Part shown: positions 11,004 through 23,021 of the stretch, one piece after another
Numbering within the stretch: position 1 is the stretch's first letter
How the letters are laid out: every line of letters begins with the position of its first letter
Origin: Erodium maritimum
Taxonomy: Eukaryota > Streptophyta > Magnoliopsida > Geraniales > Geraniaceae
NCBI GenBank assembly: GCA_963921825.1
Contig: OY997589.1
Coordinates: 51,268,546 to 51,332,545, forward strand
Direction of reading: 5' to 3'
Length of the DNA stretch: 64,000 bases
Program-made: the position numbers and the translations under genes
Notes under the pieces: generated by a model
What the model was told of the DNA's origin: nothing
The model's database searches: none
What the model saw: the letters and a program-made list of their open reading frames with translations, nothing else

Positions 11004-11578
11004 GGTTCCCCACGTTCGATCCTCTACCTTAGTGCGTTAAACCTAGGAATCGATCTCTCTATGCCTCTCTCAACCCTTCACCGGAGTCGTTCTTCCACTA
11101 AAAGCATTTGGGCCGTTAGCTCCTCATACGATGGACCCTCCTCGTTAGACATTTTGTATCGAAATGTAGGAGAGAAAATTTTGATTTTGAGAGAGAAATT
11201 TAAAAGGATATTGTTGGTTGTATTGAAGAATAAAGGGGGGGGGGTGTATTTATAGATGCAATTTGTGGGTTTAAATGATTTTTTTTTAAATTACGACCGT
11301 TATCCGACTGTTGCCAATCGTCAGATTTTTTTTTTACCCAGCTAGGCCACGTGTCGAGCCACAATTGGTTGGCACACGATTTGTGGTTTGCGAACCAGTG
11401 AACCGTAATAGCGGTATGCGGTTTGCGACCGTGATTTAGCGGTTCGCGACCGCACTCATGATTTAGCGGTTTGCGGTTCGCATAAACGGCGCCCCACAAC
11501 GCACCCACCCGCGAAACGGTAAATCACTGTTCGTCGACGAGATTCACTCACGGTTCGTTGCGTTGTAAACGCTCTTAT
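11004..11578 (-). mobile_element. PIF/Harbinger-like end with the start of a coding frame
   Basis: On the minus strand, a GC-rich subterminal region (about 11380-11578) is followed by a TATAAATACA-like box near 11250 and a short 5' leader. An ATG at 11152 then opens a frame reading MSNEEGPSYEELTAQMLLVE, which stops after 24 codons. This arrangement is typical of PIF/Harbinger elements. The subterminal sequence ending GTAAACGCTC plus TTA at 11576-11578 fits the TTA target preference of the family. Most of the element is missing. The protein itself is not recognised, so the family call is tentative. Confidence 0.35.
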
Positions 11579-12345
11579 AACATGTATAATGGAACAAACC
11601 ATATAAGCAAACCATATTAACAAACCGTATTAACAAATCGTATGCTGATTGTGCAAAATAGTGGTTTGTAGTCCCTGAAATTAACTATGTTCCACAATGG
11701 TAAGAACTTGGTAGGGAACCGTATTGTGAGTGGATGCTGAATTGATATTTTGTTAATTTTATTAAATTCTTTATTGACAAGGTAAATGTTATATAAAATT
11801 GAAATAAATTTGACAAAAGTAATTATTAATAACATAAATTAATTAAAAATAATATTAACACAAGTTATTAGAAATGAACTTCAACCTTTTAAGTTACTGA
11901 AATAAATTTAACAAAATTAATTAATAATAAAATAAATTAACAAAATAAAATTTAAAAAGTTTAATTATTAATACACTTCTTATTAATTAATAATTTCATT
12001 TCATGTTTAATTTATTCCTCCAAAACCCTAAAACAAAAAGGAAATAATCAATCGGACTTTAAAAGTATGAATTTGCCCCTCCAAACGACCTAGGATGACT
12101 GAAAAGCATTCTTACGTCATGGGAAAGCGATGAATTTTTCTCGGGAGCCCGTTTCAACCCCAAAAATGGAAAGATTTCGTGGAAAACAGACATTGAGGAA
12201 TTTTATATTTTGCTAAAAAAATATTGGAACCATTTTAAATATTGCCTAATATTTGTTATAGTGTAAAATTATCTATTTATATTATAATTTTGGACTAATC
12301 CATGAGTTAAATCTGATTTTATGTTTTTTTAGAAAACAAAAGGGA
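11579..12345. other. No gene seen; AT-rich spacer
   Basis: Strongly AT-rich with many TTAATTAATAAA-type runs. I see no coding sequence, repeat pair or RNA gene. Confidence 0.4.
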
Positions 12346-12551
12346 TGGCCTCGTGTCATTGGCTACCGCGTGAACTACAACTTATGAACTAACGAACTGC
12401 TATTTCTGTTATGGAGTTACGGCTCGAACCAATGAACCGCTATTTAGTGGTTCAGAGTCGTAGAAACGGTGCCCACAACGCGCGAACTGTTATATCGCGG
12501 ATCGCTGGTTCGGTTCGTGATCTGGTGCGTAGCAATGTACGTACTCTTAGG
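12346..12551 (+). mobile_element. Second copy of the PIF-like subterminal repeat
   Basis: The stretch GAACCGCTATTTAGTGGTTC, followed by AAACGGTGCCCACAACGCGCG and ending GTACGTACTC plus TTA, aligns by eye with 11440-11578 (AAACGGCGCCCCACAACGCAC to GTAAACGCTC plus TTA) in the same direction. Two direct copies about 0.97 kb apart could be ends of two related non-autonomous elements or one element and a partial duplicate. Confidence 0.35.
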
Positions 12552-12817
12552 CAAAACAAACGGGTGCATAACCTGGACAATAGTCTTATTGTTTTGGTCA
12601 ATCGCCAAATATTGGAATAATTGCCCAAGTCCTTTTTTGGCCCTCAATGAACAAGTGACATGTGCCCCACTTAAAGCCGAAACATTGGCTACTCTTATAT
12701 AAAATATTGTGAAAAATATATAAATTTTTAGCCACAAAATTGTTTCCACAATTGTTTTGATTTTTGTATCAAAGAGAGAGAAATGAAAAAGGGTATGTAT
12801 TCTGAGATATGAGTCAC

Positions 12818-14410
12818 TGATGAAGTGAATGTGTCCTACTTAATTTGACCATTTCCCCTCATATTTTTATCTTGTTCGTGTCTCGTTTTTATATTTTTAT
12901 TGTTTTCTAATAATTGCATAACACTTCGTTTATCGTCGATATTTTTCAAGTGTTCAAAATATATTCACCATTGGTCTTGTTTTGTAGGCCGTAAAAAAAA
13001 AATATTGGCACAACAAAGAGGTTGATCGGAGCAAGAACGGAGCAGGAATGTGCAATGGAAGTTAAATGCGCCTCAATCTGGTGTGGCGCGGAACACGACT
13101 TATCGTGCGCCCGAGTGTCTACCCGCCTTCCGATATGCTGACTTTCGCGCTCTTACTTGATCCGACGCCCCACACGCTCGGTTGCACAACGCCAGTCCTT
13201 CTCCTGCCCGCACCAGATATCCTCCTTCAGCAAGCCCCTACTTAGCGTGTCTTTGAAGAAGAATTCATTTTTCTCCTACATAAGAGTTCCGTAGCTTAGG
13301 ATATGAATTAGATTTTTGATATACAAACTTTAATTTCAAAACTTTAATTTTTTTGTTCTCTCCCTCTCTTGTTCTTCATTTGTTCTTGAGTGTTCTTCAT
13401 TTTGGGAGTATTTTCTACCATCTAAGGCCATAACTAACACGATCCAAGGAGGTTTCAAGCATCCATGAGCCTCCCACCATCTCTAACTTCTCAATTTTCA
13501 TGGGTTGAAGCTGTGGAGAGTTGGAGATGATGAGTTTGCAAGCTAGAGAAGTTTTTTTTTATTGGGTTTCTCAACCCAATCCCGATTCTAATCTCTACTC
13601 TTCTCTATTTTGATGTAAATTTAGGATTTATGGATAATTTGAGTAGGATTTGGATTCCATGACCTTGGATTTTAATTTTTGGTCATAGGTGTTGTGTAAA
13701 TGTTGATTTCCTATACATTGATGCATGGTCCTGTGGTGAATTTGAAGTTGGTGAGGCTTATGACATGATTTTGGGTTTTGATCTTAAATAGCATCCACAT
13801 ATTTGTATGGGTATTTAGTTTATATTTAAGCTACTCGACGTTCAAGCATGCTTTTTTTTTACTTTGTGTTCGAAACTTTCATGATTTAAAACTCGTTTTC
13901 ATGTGCTAGCTATTTCATCTCTCGGTTGTATATCAAGTTCTAGGCTAGAGTTCGTAAAAATGAAAACTTTAGCCATTTAGTGAACTTATTTACGATTTTC
14001 GACGTTCACATGTCTTGATTTCCTAATGAGGAGATAGAAATATGCTAGGTTGTGTTTTCTTGATTCCCTTGTGTGTTTTTAGTCGACCAAACGATTTGGG
14101 TATTTTCTCATGATTGTATGTAGATTGATGTTTGGAGCGATCCATGATTCGATCTAGTGTGCGACGAGATTTCACTAATACAGAATTTACTTACGCTTGT
14201 GTATTACCATAATATCGTGATTCGATGTTCTATGTAGTTTCTTCTTGATTATTGAACTCATCTTGACCGGTGGTGCTAAGTTTTCAAGAAGTAAACTAGG
14301 CGTAGTTGATGAGCGATCCAAGATTGTATTTTTTCATCTCGCACATATTCTTCCCTCGTGCGTGAGTAATGGGTAGAAGCAGATAATTTCAGCGTCAATG
14401 CTAAGCTAAT
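12818..14410 (+). mobile_element. Athila-like LTR, plus orientation, right end unclear
   Basis: It begins TGATGAAGTG, similar to the start of the Athila-2 LTR at 21653 (TGATGTGAACG), and about 180 bp in has ATTGGTCTTGTTTTGTAGG, close to ATTGGTCTTGTTTCAGGG at 21760. A GC-rich segment (13040-13230) then occupies the same relative place as palindrome-rich segments in the other Athila LTRs. The later part resembles 880-1330. I could not find its end or a target duplication. Confidence 0.5.
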
Positions 14411-14880
14411 TTTTTTTGGCTTTTCTATAGAGAACAAATCAGATAGAAACCCCTCTTATCTTTAAAACTGTATGAACCCATCCTAGCAACACACATCTAA
14501 GATCCAACATTCACCATGATGTCACATCATCACCCAGAAGTCACAAAACTCACGTACAATTAAAAAATCTCTTACACAAGGGCATAATTGTAATATCATG
14601 GTGCCATATGGACAAACGTCTATTTTTTTCTTGACCAATTCACTAATTTAAGGGATAACGGCGGATCCTAACTGTGTTGGAAATGTGTTTTTCACGTCCT
14701 AACTGTGGCCACCTTTTCGTGACATGTCCTACACCAAAGGTCACCTTTTGTCACATGTCCTATACAAAAGGTGGTTTTTTTGACAAAACATGAAAAATGA
14801 CACCAAAAAAAGTGTTTTTTTTTTGGTAAATTTATACCACCTACCTCTTGTAGTGCACTGATGAACGCAAATTGTACAAA
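14411..14880. other. No gene seen; possible degenerate MITE
   Basis: The segment holds short internal repeats such as ACATGTCCTACACCAAAGGT near 14723 and ACATGTCCTATACAAAAGGT near 14753. This style resembles non-autonomous DNA elements, but no second terminus was found. Confidence 0.25.
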
Positions 14881-14923
14881 ATTTAAGAGGACAAACCTCT
14901 TGTAGGAACAATTGTTAATTAAA

Positions 14924-16823
14924 GGGAAATTTTCACTTTAATACCCTGCCAAACATTTAATTTCACTTTGATACCCTGACATAAATTTTTTGCACTTTCA
15001 TACCTAAACCAAACATTTAATTTTACTTTAGTACCCAACCGTTAACTTTCTGTTAGTTTGGATTGAAAAAGTTAAAAAGACCATAATACCCCTAACTATT
15101 ACTCAAATTTTCAAACTCACGCCATTGGTTCAGAACTTGAAAATAAGTGAAATGACAATAATACCCTTCATTGTTGTGGTGTTAAAATGAAAATTTCACT
15201 ATTTTTCAATAAAATCAGTTTTTTTTTTTATAAAATCAGTTTTTATTTATGAAAATTATTTTTATTTTCAAAAATTCATATTTTAATTTTAAAAAGACAT
15301 AAAAATCAGTTTATATATATATATATATATAATTCAAATTTTATTTTTAATATATATATAAAATTAGATTTTATTCGAAAATTTATTTTAAAAATCAATT
15401 TATAAATATCAAAAAACTGTTATATTATAAAATCTATTTTATTTAAAAAACTGTTTTATTTTTAGAAAATCGTTTTTCATTTTTAAGAATCAGTTGTATT
15501 TTCAAAAAATCAGTTATTATTTTAAAAAAATCATATTTTTTTTATTATATTTTTCAGTTTTCTGCCCTCTCTCCTATCCTTCCCTCTCAATATCCAAATT
15601 TCTTTGTGTCTCTGCTCCTCAAACCGAGCATCGCCGGAACTCATGCTTCCTAGTCTCTGGCCGAAATCGATGCTTTGAGGTTCGACGGAGTGCTCGACGA
15701 GGTACCCATGCTCGAATTCGAATTCGACCCGCGAAGCCCACAAGTACTGCTCCTGATCAGCTTCAGCTCCACCACGATCTCCATCGCGTCCGGCCGGTCG
15801 TCCTTATCCTTCGCCACGCACCGGAACGCCAGCTCCGCCACTGCCTCCACCCCGTCCATGGCTTCCCCGTCGTTCGCCAGAACCGGGTCCACCACCTGCC
15901 GGAGCAGACCCATTTGGATCCTCGACACCGCGAGATCCGTTAAAGCCATCTCTCTCTTTTCCCTAGTCTGGTACACCGCCTTCATCCTCAACACCAGATC
16001 CTCCACGTCGATGCCCAGACCAAAAATCCCCAATCCTCTACCTCGACATTTCGTCCTTTCCTGCCCAACATCCATACAAAAATCAGATTCCCAACCGTGC
16101 TCATGTCTTCTTCTTTCACTCTTCTAATCCATGTGTGGCTTTAAAGCTAAGGTTCCAGTAAGAAATTTGATACCCACTTTGAGATTGGATTGATTTGGAG
16201 CAGAGAGACGAAGAGATTTGGGCATTTTGGATATTGAGAGAGAGAAGAAGCACATGAGAGAGGGTAGAAAAATGAAAATAAATAATAATAAAAAAATAAT
16301 AATTTTTTTTTTTAAAAGCTGATTTTATTTTTTTTAAATTGACTTTTATGTACTTTTTAAATTAAAATCTGAATTTTTGAAAATAAAATAATTTTTATAA
16401 ATAAAAACTGAATTTTCTAAAAATAAAAACTGAATTTTTGAAAATAAAAATAATTTTCATAATTAAAAACTGAATTTATGAAAATAAAGTGAATTTTTGA
16501 AAAAGAAAAATAATTTTCATAAAAAAACTGATTTTATTTTTAAGTTAGGGAAATTTTCATTTTAATATTCTAACAATGGAGGGTATTATTGTCTTTTCAC
16601 TTAATTTTAAAATCTGAGTTCAATGGAATGAGTTTGAAATTTGAGTAATATCTAGGGGTATTATGGTCTTTTTACCTTTTTCTATCCAAACTAACAAAAA
16701 GTTAACGATTGGGTATTAAAGTGAAATTAAATGTTTGGTTTAGGTATGAAAGTGCAAAAAATTTATGTCAGGGTATCAAAGTGAAATTAAATGTTTAGCA
16801 GGGTATTAAAGTGAAAATTTCCC
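14924..16823. mobile_element. MULE3: Mutator-like element carrying a receptor-kinase fragment
   Basis: The TIRs belong to the same family as MULE1: they start GGGAAATTTTCACTTTAATA at 14924, and the reverse complement ends at 16823. The flanks TTAATTAAA (14915-14923) and TTAATTTAA (16824-16832) match at 8 of 9 positions. The interior has AT-rich arms and a central GC-richer captured segment. The element is inserted inside the protease frame of Athila-2: the coding text resumes directly after the right flank. Confidence 0.85.
15650..16010 (-). pseudogene. Captured wall-associated-kinase-like receptor fragment (kinase C-lobe)
   Basis: The minus-strand frame reads MKAVYQTREKREMALTDLAV, then RQVVDPVLAND, VEAVAELAFRCVAKDKDDRP and EIVVEL. 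This is the end of a plant receptor-like kinase domain. DDRP corresponds to subdomain XI with its invariant arginine, and AELAFRCVA matches WAK-like receptors (AELAFRCLA). A serine-rich tail follows. The active-site loops (HRD, DFG) and the extracellular part are absent. The fragment lies at the centre of MULE3, antisense to the plus strand, so read-through from Athila-2 would make antisense RNA to such kinases; that is inference. Choice of the WAK-like subfamily over other receptor kinases is uncertain. Confidence 0.7.
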
Positions 16824-17133
16824 TTAATTTAATGTCACTATCCATGTTTAGAAAGTTAGGACTTGGGAATGAACCTACACCAACCTCTGTGACCCTACAA
16901 TTGGCAGATAGATCTATTAAATACCCTAGGGGAATTATAGAAGATGTACTTGTGAAGGTTGGGTAATTCATCTACCCTGAAGATTTCATAGTCTTGGATA
17001 TGGAGGAAGATCAGAGAATTCCTCTTATAATGGGGAGACCTTTCTTGGCTACTTCTGGAGCCCTGATTGATGTAGTAAAGGGAGAAATAATAGTGAGATA
17101 TGGTGAGCAGCAGAAAGTGTTTCATGTACTATA

Positions 17134-17311
17134 GGATATGAATGACTCAAGGAAAGATAATAAGATCTTGAAAGTTAAGTCTGTAGGTATTAGAGATGAG
17201 CAACAATCCAGAATTCATCAAATGACTAGTGTAGATCATTCACAAGTTGAATTAGAAAAACCTGTTAGATCAAATCAGAAAGTCAAACTCAAATCTCTTT
17301 CAGATAATCTA

Positions 17312-17354
<43 letters not shown>

Positions 17355-17620
17355 TGATAATGAATTGTACTCCATTGTAATACCAAGTGACTTATCTGAT
17401 GGAAGGGAAGGAGAATTGTTGAATGTACTCAGGAAAAAGAGTAAAGTTTTAGGTGAAACTTTAACTCATATTCGAGGTTGTAATCCTTCTTGTTGCATGT
17501 GCAGGATCCTTGTAGAGAATGACTTGAGCGTAGTGGTTAATGTGTGGAAGAAGCCGAAAGAGATTAGTGAAGGTGTCTGGGCGAGAGAAAGCCTCGCAGC
17601 ACTTTCCAATGAACCTTGAA
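17134..17620 (+). pseudogene. Athila-2 protease-to-RT linker and RT start, with a large deletion
   Basis: From 17350 the frame reads ELYSIVIPSDLSDGREGELL then VLGETLTHIRGCNPS. This matches the segment just ahead of reverse transcriptase in Athila-1 ([30 protein letters not shown]). A (TA)n run at 17311-17351 sits before it. After VENDLS the homology ends near 17535. The sequence at 17630-17710 then already resembles the post-integrase spacer (AACGACGTTAAACAAATG, GATTGGGAGGCACCCCAACA), so nearly all of RT, RNase H and integrase has been deleted. Confidence 0.65.
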
Positions 17621-18180
17621 GAGGGTTAAACGGGTGGCTTAGACCACCCCTTTCGTTGAGCTAACGACGTTAAACAAATGTGCTGATTGGGAGGCACCCC
17701 AACAATGGATTGGAGAGCGTATGAACATTGATCACATGCGAAGCGCCAAGCTCACACGAGCTCGATCAGGCGAGGATTTCTCCATCCACCCATGCACAAC
17801 GGTATCCCCGAGTCAGTAGCATACCACACAACATTTCTTCGAGGGTCAGTTCTTTACCCTTTTGCTTATTATTGATTTTCGCTGTTTTACTCCGATTTGC
17901 CATTTGGTGGGTGCTGAGCACCCAAATTGCCGTCCTGATAGTATATGCATATAGGACTGTATGGTGGTTAATTATATGCTATCTGAAAAGTATGGGGTGT
18001 TATTATCATGTATATTATGGAGGGGTGCATGTGTACATATGTGTTAGAGTCGCACTAGGGACATTGCTTAGGCTTAAAGTGTGGGGTGGGATGCAGTGCA
18101 TTATGCTCCACGCTTTGTCTCCATTAGGTTCATGCATCATATCGTTTTTGTAAAAGTAGAAAATAATATATATATATATT
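17621..18180 (+). other. Athila-2 noncoding region after pol
   Basis: Contains the Athila spacer phrase around GTTAAACAAATG at 17668 and a polypurine box AAAGTGTGGGGTGGG at about 18076. No gene is recognisable. It ends in a (TA)n run near 18170 where an unrelated segment begins. Confidence 0.5.
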
Positions 18181-20222
18181 TGATATTCATGAATCATCTC
18201 ACACTAGAATAACATAGATCTCCATCTCATGCAGCTGATATTCCTGAAGAATTAATCAATTTCTAGCGGTTTCATAATGTTTCATTAGCCTGTACATAGT
18301 GTTTCATTTGCATATATGTAATGTTTCATTGTCTACTTCAAACTAAAAATAATATCCACTGACAAAACAACTTACAAATGAAATATAGCATCTAATTAGT
18401 GCCCAAAACAAGAACACAACACCTTAACCAAAGACCATGGAAAATAAAGTCACGTGTCATTTGAGGAAATAGCCAGAACTAAAAAATCAAGACCATTATG
18501 AACCACAAACGATGAGCAAAAATCAAGAACATCATGAACCATAAACAATGAGAAAAAATAAAAAACAGTGAGCCACAATTCATAAGCTATATCACAAAAC
18601 AAAAATCAGGAACCACAAATAACCAATCTACCGAGTCTTCAAGCAACCCCACGGAGCCGACGAAGAACAATAATTTGTGTCATCTGGAAAGAAAAGAAAT
18701 TAGAAACAAAATTAAACATGGAAATAAAAACAAAATACTCATTTCTACCTATATCAACCACTAATGCTTACTCCCACAAACAACCGACTGTAGTTTCTAC
18801 TTTGCTTCTTCCTAAAAAATTGATTAACTTGAATCCTTTGAAAATAAATTCAACAGAATAAGAAAATGTATGTTTTGAGGTCGTATGAAAATTTGTTGAA
18901 AAATGTATGGTTTCGCATCATTGAATACACCAAATTTCATTTCGATTCATGTGGTGTTTCATGGACAATCAAGATATGATCATATAAATTAGCATAACAA
19001 CTCATTTTGCTATCCAAATCGTTATCTACTAGAACAACCAGGATCCGATCATATAAATTGGCAATTACACAGATTTTAACTAAAAGAAAAAAACATACAA
19101 AGAGATCAAAACATTGTACTCAATTCACCAAAATCTTCTTACGTTACTGATCTGCACAAAACTCACTAATGATGATCCATTTCCATGCACCTAGTGTTTC
19201 ATTTCCCTGCAACCGTGTATAAACAGTTAAACTATCATGATAAAAAATTATATGGTTAATTAGAATACCAATACCAGTCATGATATAAGTTAGATTATAT
19301 GTGGATTAATATGGGTTGATTTAAAACGTAAATCATAATGTAACATTAATACTGAACAAATGAAACATTAATGGAACAAATTAACCTCACATTGCAGCTT
19401 CTGATATAAGCTACCATTCCCAGAAAATCCTATTACTATTTCAATCTAGAAATCCATCGATGAAAGAAATTAAGCTAATTCCCAAATGAAAAAAATTCTC
19501 ATAACAAAACTAAAACCGAATTGAAGCAAATGTAATATAACAAACATATTCCCAGAAAAATTCTCATCACTCAAGATACCCAATTGAAGTAAGTTCAGTA
19601 CGAAGATCCAATGCAATAAATCAAAACCACCCAACATGATATGCTTGATGATGCTACAACTACAGACAATCAATCTACCATTTCCACACACTCCCTATAA
19701 CAAAAACCTACCAACCAATTGAATATAAATTCAAGCTTGATTAATCCTAAGATAAGAAGAGTCGTTGAAGACTATGAAGATGAGATCATCGTGGAGAGAT
19801 TCAAGGAGAGATCTAGCGGAGCCCCTGGATACAGACCATGGCGGGACAAGACCCTTGGACACATGGTAGCAAGTCGAGGAAGAGAAGCACAGAGAGGGAG
19901 TGGTTCGTCTTACCAGCGACGACTTCTTCGATGGGATTGAGACTAAATCGACGGCGTTTTCTTGTTTGGTTGTTTCTGCGATTATGATTTATGAGAGAGG
20001 AAAAAAGAAATTAAGCTATGAATTAGGTTAGATAAAACATGATATAAAAGTACAAATTTACCCTTTAAGAATGTAAAATTACCATTATTTTTTTAACTTT
20101 CTCAATAATTACAACTGATTGCCATTTGAATCTGGTCCCTTGATTTTAAGTAATCTAATGGCTATATTTGGTCCCTAGTTTTTATTAAAGGTAGTGATTT
20201 TCATTGGATAGTAAGTCTATAT
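18181..20222. mobile_element. Unidentified insertion of about 2 kb in Athila-2
   Basis: AT-rich sequence bounded on both sides by (TA)n runs. Both outer sides look like Athila-2 noncoding DNA, so this is probably an insertion. The phrase AATGTTTCAT recurs near 18277 and 18330, and a tail with TGGTCCCTAG lies near 20180. Between them an open frame at 19719-19940 (YEDEIIVERFKERSS, GYRPWRDKTLG) is not recognised. I found no clear terminal repeats, so the class (MITE-derived, Helitron or other) is open. Confidence 0.3.
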
Positions 20223-21652
20223 ATATATATATATATTTTTTCTGGTGTTTTATGGAGCTTAGTGTGCATGATCTTAAGGTTTCGATGGTTGGAATGTCGA
20301 ACATGCTCATCTTTCTTGCATAACTCAAAGGATTGCATCAATTTAGTATGAATGAATCGACTTGTTTAAGCACATGTATTGAAGTATGCTTGTTTGCTTG
20401 CATTCTGGTTAGTCACTTGGATGTGTGCTTGAGTCCTCTGATTCCTATGTATGGAAACCTGAGTCTAGAACTTCACAGATATCCCCTCGAGGCGAAATAA
20501 AAATAAGGAATTAGGTGGTTAGGAAAATGATCACAGGCCATTATTGAACCGTTTGTGCTAAATTGCCTACCCACACATATATTGTTATCCATTAGTCACC
20601 CTTATTGAGCTTTGGCCTTTCGTTTTTAACCTGAATACTACAACCCTATGCGCCCTTCATTTCATTTAAATATCCTTAGTTTTATTTGAACCTATACTTC
20701 TTGGCTTATGTGCTTCTTGAGTGTGGATATTGTGGTTGGTAGTTGGGAATGAGATTTTAAATGACTGGAGAAATAAGTATTTTGTTAATGTGCCGAGTAT
20801 ATTGTAAAATTTGTGCTCTCGACCTTCCCCCTAAAAGATAAGAGAAAAAAAAAAATACAAGAATCTCTTCTATGCAGAAACAAAAGTGTGGGGTAAGGCT
20901 GAAAATTAGAGCAGATAGAAAGAAAAGACATTATAAATCCTTGTGAAAAAAAATGTTCTTATTGATGCACACAAGAAAACAAAAGGGTGTAGAGAAGTTA
21001 AAGAGGTGGTAGTGCACAAATAGGGGTTATGGGTCGTGAGATACACTATTGGGGTTGTGAGTCAAAGCATGTTTGCCAAGATATATCTATTGAGCTTCTT
21101 TTCATATACCTTACCATACCCTATGCCTAGCCGATCATTACAAGCCTAATTAAAGCATTGTGTGATTCGTGATTGCCTATATTCCTTATAACTAGTGGAG
21201 AGGGGATTGAAAATGCTTGCTTATGAATCTCTATGAACTATGTATAGGGAAAAGAGGAACGCGTATCAAAGTTAACAAAAGGTTTGTAAGTGAAATTGAG
21301 TAGGCTTTAGTGCAAATAGCTTCAGATACAACATGTTCATCGGTTTATGCATTCTTTTGAGCTGTGTAAGAAATTTTGGCATGTGATAACTCTTAGATAT
21401 CCCTTTTGATCAATATGTGCTTAAGCTTAAATTACCAACTTTTCGTGAACTTTTGCATGCATCATATAGTTGAGTCATAGGTTGCATTAGTAATAGGATC
21501 ATGCATTGCACGAGCACCTTTATTTTCTTGTATTAATAAAGGAGGCCCAAACTCCTCCTATCGAGGTGAACCTCGGGGTTTAACCGAGACATATCTTACT
21601 GGTTTATTTAGTTTAATTTTCTCAGGGCGAGAAAAGCTTAATTGTGGGGTGT
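20223..21652 (+). other. Athila-2 long 3' noncoding region with polypurine boxes
   Basis: No gene. The region matches in order the reverse complement of Athila-1 49156-50900, for example ATCGAGGTGAACCTCGGGGT and CTCAGGGCGAGAAAAGC, the latter close to CTCGGGGCGAGAAAAAG there. It has an AAGTGTGGGGTAAGG box at about 20884 and ends with TTGTGGGGTGT directly before the LTR at 21653, which is the functional polypurine tract position that primes plus-strand DNA synthesis. Confidence 0.65.
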
Positions 21653-23021
21653 TGATGTGAACGTAAAATGCATATATTTTAGATGTCATTAGCCCACATT
21701 TATGTTCTTTTTAGTCCCGAGTCAGTATAAGTTGATACATTTTACTCTCATACCGTGTAATTGGTCTTGTTTCAGGGTTCGACAAGCTTTTAGAGAAAAA
21801 AATGGAAATTCGGGAGTGAAACGGAGTGAAATTGGAAGTTGGGTAGAAGTGCCAGTAAAGTGCACCGATTTGTTGCACGCCGCGCAAAGAACCAGTGCAT
21901 CCTGAACAGAGGCGCCAGACAAGTGCACCAGAAACTTGCACGCCGTTTATTTTACCGGTGCAACTTAAGATGCACGAGAAACTTGCACGACGTGCAAGCG
22001 ACTGTGCAAGAGCCAGAAACGCGATTTCCAGCTGCGTTTTCTGTTTTTAATCAGTTTTAACTTTAGATATAAAAGGGGGGATTAGGTCATTAGAGAGGGT
22101 ATCACGAAATAACGGAGAAAAACACACTTGGGAGCTTGGAGAACTTGGAGAATATCAAAGGAGAAATACTAGAAACACAACAAAAGTTTTTGTGGTTTGG
22201 ATTGCTACTTGATATTGGTATTACTTCCGTCATTTAATATGAATGTTATTGTTTCAATCCTTGTCTTGTATTCTTACTCTTTTTCCATGAACTAAATCAT
22301 ACTGATTTAGGGCTAGGGGTAAGGATGTGATGAATTGAATCAACATATTTGGTTATACATTCGTTAAACTAGTATTATGATATTGTTTATCTAATTCTAT
22401 TCATAATGATTTGTCGCCTTGATCACATGATAACTGAACCAATCGTGTTAACCAACAATTGAGAAATGAGGTTAATAGGAGGAATTGGGAATTAGATAGC
22501 TCGGGTTTTAATCTAGACCATAATATGGTTAGACTGACACGAGTGCAATATCTATGGGTGTAAAAAGCGAAAGTTAGAGGAATTCATAGATTATAATGCT
22601 TTGTACTGTTCTACACCTAGATTAGAGATAATTAGGTGGACTGAGTATATTAGGGTCCTAATAAGACCGAGAGATGGTTAAGACTACATTGAGAGACCTC
22701 TTGTTGCCCTTAGAATAATATTAGTTGCAAATGTATACCGAACGCTGTTAAGTTGTTCATCACATCTGAACCCCGTTAATGTCCTAGATTGCCCTTTCTC
22801 TCTGATTTACAATCCCGCTGTGATTTTGTGCTTTGTTTTCTGATCATTCATATATTCTCATTAATTGCATGAACTTTTATTTTCTAAAACAAAACCAAAG
22901 ACCATGATAGGAATAGCTTGACCATCGAATTAATTAACTAAAGTGGTTGTCTAATTGTTCCCTTGGGTACGATATCTCGGACTAAACCTATAATACTACT
23001 TGACGACCGGTATGTTTGCCG

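Larger units (their letters stand above)
14890..17133 (+). pseudogene. Athila-2 protease fragment, split by MULE3
   Basis: After MULE3 the plus strand reads MSLSMFRKLGLGNEPTPTS, then [40 protein letters not shown] and [11 protein letters not shown]. These blocks align with the protease region of Athila-1 (for example LADRSIKYPRG, LILGRPFLAT, GKLTIRYG). The codons just left of MULE3 (about 14890-14923) continue the same frame with an INL-like end. In-frame stops are present after KVG (16962) and at the TAG near 17132. The aspartic protease of this family would process Gag-Pol; this copy is dead. The catalytic D-L-G segment lies at or left of the insertion and is not cleanly preserved. Confidence 0.75.
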
